From an uncultured Corynebacterium sp. (GTDB lineage Bacteria; Actinomycetota; Actinomycetes; Mycobacteriales; Mycobacteriaceae): a stretch of 11,860 nucleotides of DNA. Of this stretch, positions 1 through 6,574 are shown in pieces. Each line of letters starts with the position of its first letter. Position 1 is the first letter of the stretch. Location of the stretch: contig NZ_CAMIAN010000052.1 in NCBI RefSeq assembly GCF_946221155.1, positions 1-11,860 on the forward strand, in the 5' to 3' direction. The notes beneath the pieces were generated by a model. The model had not been told where the DNA came from and made no database searches. It saw only the letters and a list, made by a program, of their open reading frames with translations. The translations under genes and the position numbers were made by a program.

Positions 1-397
1 TCTATGGGCCGAGTCAGTCGAGGAGACCGTAGCGGGAATGACGAAAGACGGCCTGGATGTCCATGTGGAGGACGGACCATGGGGCCAGGAGATCTGCGCG
101 GTTGCAGGTGAAGGGCAGATGCGCCTGATCGGCGTGAACGGCCCGCGCTGGATGTTCCGTGCAACGCTGGCGGGCGAGAAGTCCAAGGCAGACGAGCTGG
201 CCAAGATCGGCCGGGAAATCACCGCACGTACCTTTATTCGCCGTGGCAACGACCCATTTCCGGCTGGCCAACCGTTGCCGGTGCTGATGCCGCCGGCGAT
301 GGCGGATGAGGTGCAGGAACAGCTGAAGCGGTTGGCGCACCGCCAGAATGCCGATTCTGAGGTAGAAACCCGAGATTTGGGCGAGGATCTGCGGTAA
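1..397 (+). CDS. DUF3710 family protein, C-terminal part (5' end outside window)
   Basis: This is the 3' part of a gene that begins before the window. The frame is open from base 2, giving about 131 residues before a TAA at 395-397. An ATG at 38 lies in frame, but the coding sense continues upstream of it (LWAESVEETVAG), so 38 is an internal methionine and not the start. The stretch with GPWG, then RLIGVNGPRWMFRATLAG, and then a repeated hydrophobic/charged C-terminal segment fits the actinobacterial DUF3710 family, whose members are usually about 200-260 residues. No catalytic motif is visible and the function is unknown. No membrane segment is seen. The stop overlaps the start of the next gene by one base (TAATG), so the two are almost certainly co-transcribed and translationally coupled. 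The family call rests on recognition of the GPRW region and of the neighbour, and is fairly secure. Confidence 0.8.
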   Translation, partial: LWAESVEETVAGMTKDGLDVHVEDGPWGQEICAVAGEGQMRLIGVNGPRWMFRATLAGEKSKADELAKIGREITARTFIRRGNDPFPAGQPLPVLMPPAMADEVQEQLKRLAHRQNADSEVETRDLGEDLR

Positions 398-1200
398 TGG
401 CAGAGAAGGAAGCGCCACGACAAAGTGGTGATGAAGCCCAGGCCACCCTGCTGGAGCAAATGGGTGGCCTATCTGGCCTTGTATCCTCCACGCTGCCGGT
501 GCTGGTGCTGGTACCGGTAAACAGCCAGTGGGGCCTGGGCCCCGCGCTGATATCCGCCTTGGCGGTGGCGGTGTTGATCCTAGTGTGGCGACTGGTGCGC
601 AAGGAGAATCTGCAGCCGGCGATCTCCGGCTTCCTTGCAGTCGCTCTGTGCGCAGCCATTGCCTGGATCATGGGTGATGCGAAGGGCTACTTTGCTTACG
701 GCATTTGGTACTCACTGGCGGCGGGTATCGCATCCATCATTTCGATCTTTGTGCGCTGGCCGCTGGTCGGCGCGGTCTGGCGTGGAATCAACGGCGACGA
801 TCACCGCTGGCGCACGAACCGTCGGGCAGTGCGGGCTTTCAACATCGCCACCCTCGCGTGGGCCCTGGTGTTCTTCGCCCGCTTTGCCGTTCAACAGTGG
901 CTTTACGCTGGAGATAAGACTGACGCTCTGGGTTATACCCGCATTGCAATGGGATGGCCCCTGACGTTGGTGGCGGTGGCAGTCACCGTATGGGCCGTGA
1001 AGGCTGCGAACCAGGCGGAGGGGCGCCACCTGGCTAAGTCTGCAGAGGACGCGAAGGACTCGAAGGAACTGAAAGACGGGGAGGACGCGAAAGAGCTGGA
1101 TGGCGCGCACAGCCCGGGAGAACCGCATTCTCTAGAGAACCCCGGAACCAGCAGTGTAGAAGGAGATATCGACGAGGTGGGCACCGATGGGCGTCAATAA
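397..1200 (+). CDS. DUF3159 family integral membrane protein
   Basis: This 267-residue protein begins LLEQMGGLSGLVSSTLPVLV near residue 18, the opening typical of DUF3159 proteins. About six hydrophobic segments can be drawn at residues 28-42, 47-65, 75-93, 100-119, 146-167 and 185-201. The motif GDDHRWRTNRRAVRAF lies in the loop before the fifth. From residue 207 on, the protein is a charged, Lys/Glu/Asp-rich tail of about 60 residues with the imperfect repeat EDAKDSKEL / EDAKEL, probably disordered and on one side of the membrane. The start ATG overlaps the previous stop, with GAGG at 383-386 as a plausible ribosome site. The 3' end overlaps the methyltransferase gene by 14 bases. The biochemical function is not known, and nothing in the sequence suggests an enzyme. 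The family identification is confident; any role in envelope biology would be a guess. Confidence 0.85.
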   Translation: MAEKEAPRQSGDEAQATLLEQMGGLSGLVSSTLPVLVLVPVNSQWGLGPALISALAVAVLILVWRLVRKENLQPAISGFLAVALCAAIAWIMGDAKGYFAYGIWYSLAAGIASIISIFVRWPLVGAVWRGINGDDHRWRTNRRAVRAFNIATLAWALVFFARFAVQQWLYAGDKTDALGYTRIAMGWPLTLVAVAVTVWAVKAANQAEGRHLAKSAEDAKDSKELKDGEDAKELDGAHSPGEPHSLENPGTSSVEGDIDEVGTDGRQ

Positions 1201-2563
1201 GAACGAAGAAGTAGTGATCGACCTGGCGGGGCCAGCGAACGGTGGCACCGTGATCGGCCGATTGGATGGGCAAATCGTGTTCGTGCGCGGTGGCTTGCCA
1301 GGAGAAAAAGACGTGACGGTGGCGCTGGATCCGGCGCGAAACTCGAAGGCTAAGAAGGGGTTCCGCAATGGCGAAGTCGTAGCCATCGGACAGCCGAATG
1401 TGCACCGCGTGGCGCCAGTATGCCCGGCAGCTCAAGCCGGGGCAGGCTGCTGCGACCTGGATTTCGTCGATGCCGCCGGTTCGTTGGACTATAAGAAGCA
1501 GGTGGTGCTGGACCAGCTGGCGCGGGTGGGCAAGATCGATGCCGAAACCTTGCAAAAGATCACAGCAGATGCCCTCGATACCGAGAGCCTGGAGCCCTTC
1601 GTGGGCTCGCGTACGCGCGTGCGTCTCGCTGTGGATGGAGAGGGCAATGTCGGCCAGCGCGCACGCGGATCCCACCAGGTAGTACCGGTGGACAAACCGT
1701 GCGCGCAGTGGAGCAAGAGCCTGCAGGAGGGGCTGGCCGAGGACATCGAGCAACTGCGAGCAGCCGGGAAGTTGATTCCCAACACCGAGATCGCCGTTGC
1801 CGTGGCAGATGACGGCACCCGCAAGATGGTACAGCTGCAGGGGAAGCCCTCGGCCCTGCGCGTTGAAGCATTCGACTCGAACTGCGCTGATTCAACTGGC
1901 AATGCTGGTGAACTCCCTATTGTTTCCCGCACCGTGCACTTCGGGGCTGGTCTTGATCGAGAGTTCGACGTGCAGTGGGAAAGCCAGGTGCAGGATTTCT
2001 GGCAGGCGCACCGTGCGGCTCCGGAATTCTACTCATCCTGGATCGCTCGCCATATTCCGCCAACTACACAGGGGGAGAAGCCACATGGCGCCAACCCCAA
2101 GCAATCGGTCGCTTGGGATCTGTACGGCGGCGCTGGGGTGTTCAGCGCCGCGCTGTCCCGCAAGGTCGACCGCGTGGTGTGCGTGGACGTGGCAGGTAGC
2201 GCCAGCGAGGCAGGGGCAAAGGCTCTGGGGGCGGCTGGCATCGACAATGTCGAATTCGTCGGTGGCGACGTGGCGGGCCAGGTTCCCCAACTGCCACGTG
2301 GCGGCTCCCTACACGCAGTGGTGTTGGATCCACCGCGCACGGGCGCGGGCACGCAGGCGGTCGTAGATATCGCCAAAGCCCGCCCGCGGCACGTCGTGCA
2401 TGTCGGTTGTGATCCTGCCACCGCCGCCCGCGACCTTTCCGCATGGATCGCCAATGGCTACGCAATCAAAAACCTGTGCGTAGTGGATGCCTTCGGCCTG
2501 AACCACCACGTAGAACTGCTTGCATATCTGGTTCCAGACCGCCGCGGTCGCACGAGGCCTTGA
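1187..2563 (+). CDS. TRAM-domain class I SAM-dependent RNA (uracil-5-)methyltransferase, TrmA/RlmD family
   Basis: This 458-residue enzyme should transfer a methyl group from SAM to C5 of a uridine in tRNA or rRNA; the target cannot be read from sequence. A TRAM-like RNA-binding beta domain occupies about residues 1-68. The SAM-binding loop DLYGGAGVF is at 311-319, DPPRTGAG at 381-388, and the nucleophile motif VGCDPATAARDL gives Cys408 as the predicted catalytic cysteine. HHVE at 440-443 supplies the conserved glutamate proposed as base. Cysteines at 79, 88, 89 and 172 lie where RlmD-type proteins bind an iron-sulfur cluster, but the usual CGGC is AGCC here. The gene starts inside DUF3159 (14-base overlap), with GAGGTGG six bases before the ATG. 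The family is near certain. The specific name (trmA, rlmD, rlmCD) is not justified, so no symbol is given. Confidence 0.9.
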   Translation: MGVNKNEEVVIDLAGPANGGTVIGRLDGQIVFVRGGLPGEKDVTVALDPARNSKAKKGFRNGEVVAIGQPNVHRVAPVCPAAQAGAGCCDLDFVDAAGSLDYKKQVVLDQLARVGKIDAETLQKITADALDTESLEPFVGSRTRVRLAVDGEGNVGQRARGSHQVVPVDKPCAQWSKSLQEGLAEDIEQLRAAGKLIPNTEIAVAVADDGTRKMVQLQGKPSALRVEAFDSNCADSTGNAGELPIVSRTVHFGAGLDREFDVQWESQVQDFWQAHRAAPEFYSSWIARHIPPTTQGEKPHGANPKQSVAWDLYGGAGVFSAALSRKVDRVVCVDVAGSASEAGAKALGAAGIDNVEFVGGDVAGQVPQLPRGGSLHAVVLDPPRTGAGTQAVVDIAKARPRHVVHVGCDPATAARDLSAWIANGYAIKNLCVVDAFGLNHHVELLAYLVPDRRGRTRP

Positions 2564-2580
2564 AGCCCGGTAGGGGATTC

Positions 2581-2608
2581 TTTCAAAACACTTGAGCACA
2601 GTTAGAAT
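2581..2608 (+). promoter_or_regulatory. Candidate dxs promoter
   Basis: The 98-base gap between the methyltransferase and dxs contains TAGAAT at 2603-2608, a good TAnnnT-type -10 box. A weak TTTCAA lies at 2581-2586, sixteen bases upstream. Transcription would begin near 2615, giving a leader of about 47 bases that ends with GGAG at 2644-2647, fourteen bases before the ATG. No riboswitch fold is apparent. The -35 match is poor, as is common in corynebacteria, so this is a motif-level suggestion only. Confidence 0.4.
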
Positions 2609-2661
2609 GGACAGACAAAACATTCGGCGCGAGACATGAGGACGGAGAAGAGTAGCTTCAC

Positions 2662-4554
2662 ATGGGAATTCTCGACAAGGTGTCTTCGCCTGCTGACCTC
2701 AAGGGGCTGGACACAAACCAGCTAGAGCAGCTGGCCGCGGAGATCCGCGAGTTTCTTATCCAGAAGGTCTCCGCAACCGGCGGCCACCTGGGACCAAACC
2801 TGGGCGTAGTCGAGCTGACGATCGCCATGCACCGGGTATTCGACTCGCCTTCCGACCCGTTGATTTTCGACACCGGCCACCAGTCCTACGTGCACAAGAT
2901 CCTGACGGGTCGCCGGGATCTGTTTGACACGCTCCGTCAGAAGGACGGGCTTTCCGGTTACCCGGATCGGGCGGAGTCGCCCCATGACTGGACTGAGTCC
3001 TCCCACGCCTCGGCATCGCTGTCTTACGCTGATGGGTTGGCTAAGGCCTTCGAGTTGACCGGCCAGGTTCACCGCCACGTCGTCGCCCTGGTCGGCGACG
3101 GCGCACTGACCGGTGGCATGACGTGGGAGGCGCTCAACAACATCGCCGCTGCGAAGAACCGCAGCCTGGTTATCGTCGTCAACGATAACGGCCGCTCCTA
3201 TTCACCCACGATCGGCGGCCTCGCCGAAAATCTGGCTGCGCTGCGCTTGCAGCCGATGTACGACCGCGTGATGGACACGGGCAAGTACGCTCTGGGCCGA
3301 ATGGGTTGGGTGGGCGACCGCGCCTTTCAGGTGATTCACGGCCTGAAGGAGGGCGTGAAGCACACTGTGATTCCGCACGAGATGTTCCCGGAGCTGGGGC
3401 TGAAGTACATCGGCCCCGTCGATGGCCACGATCTGAAGCAGGTTGAAAACGCCCTGCGCTACGCCAAGGACTACGGCGGTCCGGTGATCGTCCATACGGT
3501 TACGCAGAAGGGTAAGGGCTTCGACCCTGCCGAGAAGGATGAGGCCGACCAGATGCACTCCACCGGAGTGATCGATCCGATCACCGGTGAGTCCATGGCG
3601 AAGAAGACCGAGGGGGCGATCAGCTGGACCAAGGTGTTCTCCAACCGCCTGATCGACATCGCCAACGAGCGGGAAGACATCGTCGCCATCACCGCTGCTA
3701 TGGCTGGACCGACGGGACTGGCCGACTTTGCGAAGGTCCACCCCAGCCGCACCTACGACGTCGGCATCGCCGAGCAGCACGCGGTGACCTCCGCCGCCGG
3801 TCTGGCTCTAGGTGGCCTGCACCCCGTGGTGGCCGTCTACTCGACGTTCCTCAACCGCGCATTCGACCAGCTTTTGATGGACGTTGCCCTGCTGAAGCTC
3901 GGCGTCACCCTCGTCCTCGACCGCGCGGGCATCACCGGCTCCGACGGCGCGAGCCACAACGGCATGTGGGACCTGTCAATCACCGGCATCGTCCCCGGCA
4001 TCCACGTGGCCGCCCCACGTGACGCCCGAACCTTGGAGTTGGCCCTCGACCGCGCAGTGGCCATCGACGACGCTCCGACCGTCGTGCGCTTCCCGAAGGG
4101 CAACGCCCCCGCCGATGTGCCCGCGGTTCGGGAGGAATCCGACTACGACGTGTTGTTTGAGCAGGGCGGGGAGCAAACCGATGGTCGGGTGCTCATTGTC
4201 TCGTTCGGTGCTCTTTCGGACCAGGCGCTAGGCGCTGCACAGGCTCTTTGTGACGCCAACTTCTCCGCCACCGTCGTGGCCCCCCACTGGGTGGTTCCCA
4301 CTGCGGATAGTTTGCTGGAGCTTGCCCGTGGCTTCGATCTGATTGTCACGATCGAGGACAACGGCGTGCACGGTGGAGCGGGTAGCCGCCTGCACTACGA
4401 CCTGTCCCACGCGGGCATCGATGTGCCCGTCCGCAACTTGGGGGTACCGCAGGAATTCCTGGCCCATGCATCGCGTGGCGAGGTGCTGGAGGAGCTGGGC
4501 CTGGACGTGGAGACGGTCGCCCGGACTGTCGTGGGTTACGCGGAGAAGCTTTAG
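2662..4554 (+). CDS. dxs: 1-deoxy-D-xylulose-5-phosphate synthase (DXS)
   Basis: DXS condenses pyruvate with glyceraldehyde 3-phosphate, using thiamine diphosphate and Mg2+, as the first step of the cytosolic MEP pathway to isoprenoids (menaquinone chains and decaprenyl phosphate in this lineage). The 630 residues match the family's usual length. Visible landmarks are GGHLGPNLGVVEL at 40-52, FDTGHQSYVHKILTGR from 69, the ThDP motif from GDG at 145-147 to NDN at 174-176, and GPVDGHD at 251-257. The transketolase pyrimidine domain has VGIAEQHA with the catalytic glutamate at 371, then YSTFLNRAFDQ and DRAGITGSDGASHNG. The C-terminal domain runs to residue 630, so the gene is intact. The ATG at 2662 follows a modest GGAG. 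The gene has its own 98-base upstream gap, and its TAG stop overlaps the stop of rnd on the other strand. Confidence 0.97.
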   Translation: MGILDKVSSPADLKGLDTNQLEQLAAEIREFLIQKVSATGGHLGPNLGVVELTIAMHRVFDSPSDPLIFDTGHQSYVHKILTGRRDLFDTLRQKDGLSGYPDRAESPHDWTESSHASASLSYADGLAKAFELTGQVHRHVVALVGDGALTGGMTWEALNNIAAAKNRSLVIVVNDNGRSYSPTIGGLAENLAALRLQPMYDRVMDTGKYALGRMGWVGDRAFQVIHGLKEGVKHTVIPHEMFPELGLKYIGPVDGHDLKQVENALRYAKDYGGPVIVHTVTQKGKGFDPAEKDEADQMHSTGVIDPITGESMAKKTEGAISWTKVFSNRLIDIANEREDIVAITAAMAGPTGLADFAKVHPSRTYDVGIAEQHAVTSAAGLALGGLHPVVAVYSTFLNRAFDQLLMDVALLKLGVTLVLDRAGITGSDGASHNGMWDLSITGIVPGIHVAAPRDARTLELALDRAVAIDDAPTVVRFPKGNAPADVPAVREESDYDVLFEQGGEQTDGRVLIVSFGALSDQALGAAQALCDANFSATVVAPHWVVPTADSLLELARGFDLIVTIEDNGVHGGAGSRLHYDLSHAGIDVPVRNLGVPQEFLAHASRGEVLEELGLDVETVARTVVGYAEKL

Positions 4555-5822
4555 GCCGCGTAAACTGCCGCGACGGCGGGCGTGACCGCGTTGAGCAGTA
4601 GCTCTACCTGCCAGGGCCTCAGTCCCAGGGAGCTCCACTTTTCGCCTAGCCGCTGCTCCCATTCCGCGATCGGGTCATCGGCGTCTTCCATGGCGTTTGC
4701 ATCTTCGGCCAGCCAGCAGGACCAGGCGGCTTGGCGGAGATTCTTCCTGGTCACAATCGTGTCCAGACGGATTTGCAGGGTGTCCGCTGCATTATCAGCT
4801 GCGGAGAGAATTGCTTCGGAGTAGGCAGCGGCGCGGGGGTATTCCTCCGGCCAGGTCTTGTGATCCGGGATGCCTCTCGTGGGGGTGTGCGGCGGAAGGA
4901 ACTGTTGAGTTTCGAAGTCTTGGGGCTCGGAGATGAGGGCGTCCGAAAGCAGCTCGGCCAAGTGCCTGCGCGCCCGAGGCTTCATCCGTGCCCGCGAGTG
5001 ATGCAGACAGGAATTCAACTGCCGCAGCGCACCGGCGCGGTCGTGGTCGGCGCGGCCGGCGATGTCCACCAGGTCGCGGCTCCGCAGAATGGCTTCCGGG
5101 GAGATATCGCTGCGGCGGGCCATAGTGTCGCGGGATTCCCAGAGGTCATGGGCGATCCGGCGGGGCACGGCACGGCGCAGTGAACTCAAGCCCTTCAGGC
5201 TCGTCCAGTCGTTGGCGGACAGGGGAGAGGCGGATGCCAGCACGTGTTCGCACTCCTGGACATACCAATCAGTGCGGCCCGCCTCGGCGAGGTCATCTCG
5301 GCAGCGATCAAGTAGCTCTAGTAGCCATTCGACGTCCAGGGCGGCGTAGTTCAACATCGCGTGGGTCAGCGGCCTGCGTGACCAGTCCGCGTTGCCCTTA
5401 TCCTTTGGCACCTTAATATCGAAATAGGCCTCCAGCATGCCGGAAAGGCCGATGCGCTCGGCCCCGAGGATCTGCCCGGCAATCTGGGTATCGTGCAGTA
5501 CCCGCGGGCACCAACCCAAGGCCAGGAGGCAAGGAAGGTCGGTGTGTGCCGCGTGGAGCACCCATTCGGCCTCGTTTACGACTTTGGCCATGCGGCGGGT
5601 GGCTTGGGGTTCGGCCTCAGGGTCAATCAGAAAGGTGCCGGAGCCGTGGCGGCGCAGTTGGATGAGAAATGCGCGATCGTCGTAGCGGAAGGCTGAGGCG
5701 CGCTCTGTGTCTATGGCGATTGGGCCGGTGCCAGCGGCGAGTGCGCGGGCGGCTGCGTCGATGTCCTGCGGGGTATCCAGCAGGGCCGGGGTGCCGGCGG
5801 CGGGGACAGAGACAAAACTCAC
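4551..5822 (-). CDS. rnd: Ribonuclease D (3'-5' exoribonuclease with HRDC domain)
   Basis: RNase D trims RNA 3' ends, classically tRNA precursors, using two metal ions. This 423-residue protein has the full DEDDy site: Asp38 and Glu40 in AIDTERAS, Asp95 in HAAHTDLPCL, and Tyr159 with Asp163 in YAALDVEWL. The exonuclease domain covers about residues 15-185. An HRDC-type helical domain follows at about 205-290 (SLKGLSSLRRAVPRR, then LWESRDTMARRSDISPEAIL). A second helical region at about 330-423 resembles the C-terminal domain of RNase D. The start is GTG at 5822, without a clear ribosome-binding site. It lies 56 bases after the DUF3000 stop, so the two genes may be co-transcribed. The stop overlaps the dxs stop by four bases in convergent orientation. 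No key residue is missing. Confidence 0.93.
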   Translation of the reverse strand: MSFVSVPAAGTPALLDTPQDIDAAARALAAGTGPIAIDTERASAFRYDDRAFLIQLRRHGSGTFLIDPEAEPQATRRMAKVVNEAEWVLHAAHTDLPCLLALGWCPRVLHDTQIAGQILGAERIGLSGMLEAYFDIKVPKDKGNADWSRRPLTHAMLNYAALDVEWLLELLDRCRDDLAEAGRTDWYVQECEHVLASASPLSANDWTSLKGLSSLRRAVPRRIAHDLWESRDTMARRSDISPEAILRSRDLVDIAGRADHDRAGALRQLNSCLHHSRARMKPRARRHLAELLSDALISEPQDFETQQFLPPHTPTRGIPDHKTWPEEYPRAAAYSEAILSAADNAADTLQIRLDTIVTRKNLRQAAWSCWLAEDANAMEDADDPIAEWEQRLGEKWSSLGLRPWQVELLLNAVTPAVAAVYAA

Positions 5823-5829
5823 GGCTCTA

Positions 5830-5835
5830 ACGATA
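5830..5835 (-). promoter_or_regulatory. Possible -10 box for a leaderless rnd transcript
   Basis: On the minus strand TATCGT ends seven bases before the GTG start of rnd, so transcription from it would begin at or next to the start codon. It fits TAnnnT, the corynebacterial -10 pattern. No Shine-Dalgarno sequence precedes the GTG, which agrees with a leaderless message. A short TAnnnT match arises easily by chance and no -35 box is recognisable, so confidence is low. Confidence 0.3.
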
Positions 5836-5878
5836 CGTCAGCCCGCCCGCTACATCGCCTCGGAGCCGCCTGTCTGCA

Positions 5879-6502
5879 CTAGGAATCGTTGGCGGCCGCG
5901 GTGCTTGCGGGGTGGGAGCCGAAGGCCAGGCTGGTCACGCCCTCGGGCGGCAGGCCGGCGACGTTAGCCAGCACTTCAGCGAAGGCCTTGACGTGGCCGG
6001 TGAGGTCGGAACCGGTGGCGGTCCAGGAGGCGCGCATCTCCAGCTGGAAGGCGCGTGGCGGGCCGCCAATATCTCCGTAACGGACGGAAGCGGTGGAGGT
6101 CACCGTGCCGCCGAGGTCGGTGTATTCACAGCTGGGGGAGTCCAACTGCTCCTTGAGCCAGTCCCACGCCACGTCCGGCAGCAGTGGGTCGGAGGCTACG
6201 GCAGCGTCCATGTCCGCCTGGATGTACGCGACCATGCGCATGCGCATGCCTTTCCACTGCTCTTCGCCCTGCGGGTCGTGGAGCAGGATCAGGCGGCCGA
6301 AGGCATCGCCGGCGGGAGTTCCGGTGCTGTCGTCGCTATCCTCGTCTGCGGGCAGCACCTCGAGGCCGATGGCGTGGCTGAGGGGTGCGAGGTTGCGGGG
6401 CGGTCGGATGTCCCCGACGCTGATGCCGCGACGCACTTGTGCTTCCGACATGGAGCGCACCGCTTCGTGGAAGTACTCTGGGATCTCAGTCTCTTGGCTC
6501 AC
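5879..6502 (-). CDS. DUF3000 family protein
   Basis: This 207-residue soluble protein has the family's features. They are an N-terminal helix with FHEAVRSMSEAQVRRGISVGDI, then LAPLSHAIGLEV, a GRLILLHDPQGEEQWKGMRM segment near 69-88, and WDWLKEQL followed by a beta-rich GGTVTSTASVRYGD. The C-terminal DLTGHVKAFAEVLANVAGLPPEGVTSL also fits. A short acidic insert (about 51-62, ADEDSDDS) separates the first two parts. DUF3000 proteins are actinobacterial, of unknown function, and are typically encoded beside rnd and hemE, as here. The start is GTG at 6502; no Shine-Dalgarno sequence is visible, and a TAGGTT box ends eight bases before it, so the message may be leaderless. The gene is divergent from hemE and leads towards rnd. 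No catalytic motif can be named. Confidence 0.87.
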   Translation of the reverse strand: MSQETEIPEYFHEAVRSMSEAQVRRGISVGDIRPPRNLAPLSHAIGLEVLPADEDSDDSTGTPAGDAFGRLILLHDPQGEEQWKGMRMRMVAYIQADMDAAVASDPLLPDVAWDWLKEQLDSPSCEYTDLGGTVTSTASVRYGDIGGPPRAFQLEMRASWTATGSDLTGHVKAFAEVLANVAGLPPEGVTSLAFGSHPASTAAANDS

Positions 6503-6509
6503 AAGGTCT

Positions 6510-6529
6510 AAACCTAGCCTTTAAGGTTT
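6510..6529. repeat. 6-bp perfect inverted repeat in the DUF3000/hemE divergent promoter region
   Basis: AAACCT at 6510-6515 and AGGTTT at 6524-6529 form a perfect inverted repeat with an 8-base spacer, AGCCTTTA, itself partly symmetric with the right arm (CCTTTAAGG). The left arm covers the proposed -10 box of DUF3000, and the right arm lies just upstream of the proposed hemE -35. Its position suggests an operator, but no regulator can be named. Confidence 0.4.
6511..6516 (-). promoter_or_regulatory. Candidate -10 box for DUF3000
   Basis: On the minus strand the sequence reads GGCTAGGTTTAG, containing TAGGTT. This fits the extended corynebacterial -10 pattern gnTAnnnT. It ends eight bases before the GTG at 6502, so the transcript would have almost no leader. 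No convincing -35 box is seen. Confidence 0.4.
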
Positions 6530-6536
6530 GTCGCGT

Positions 6537-6567
6537 TTGTGAGGCGCGCCGAGAGCGCTGGCATAAT
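6537..6567 (+). promoter_or_regulatory. Candidate hemE promoter giving a leaderless mRNA
   Basis: TTGTGA at 6537-6542 and CATAAT at 6562-6567 are separated by 19 bases. The -10 ends seven bases before the ATG at 6575, so the expected transcription start falls on that codon. No purine-rich ribosome-binding site precedes the ATG at 6575, the ATG at 6566 or the GTG at 6539. This supports 6575 as the start, because the two earlier codons would lie within or upstream of the promoter. Confidence 0.5.
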
Positions 6568-6574
6568 GGCATCT

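Noticed and set aside
2564..2661. Thiamine riboswitch ahead of dxs
   Set aside because: The gap is only 98 bases and no THI-box core or suitable stems are visible.
3202..3780. A 192-codon frame antisense to dxs
   Set aside because: It is a shadow of dxs codon bias with no domain and no promoter or ribosome site.
6505..6530. DtxR iron box in the hemE/DUF3000 promoter region
   Set aside because: The centre TAGCCT matches, but aligned to the 19-base consensus fewer than half the positions agree and both outer arms fail.
6539..6574. Upstream hemE starts at GTG 6539 or ATG 6566
   Set aside because: Both fall within the proposed promoter, lack a Shine-Dalgarno sequence and add residues not expected in the family. 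They stay possible if the promoter call is wrong.
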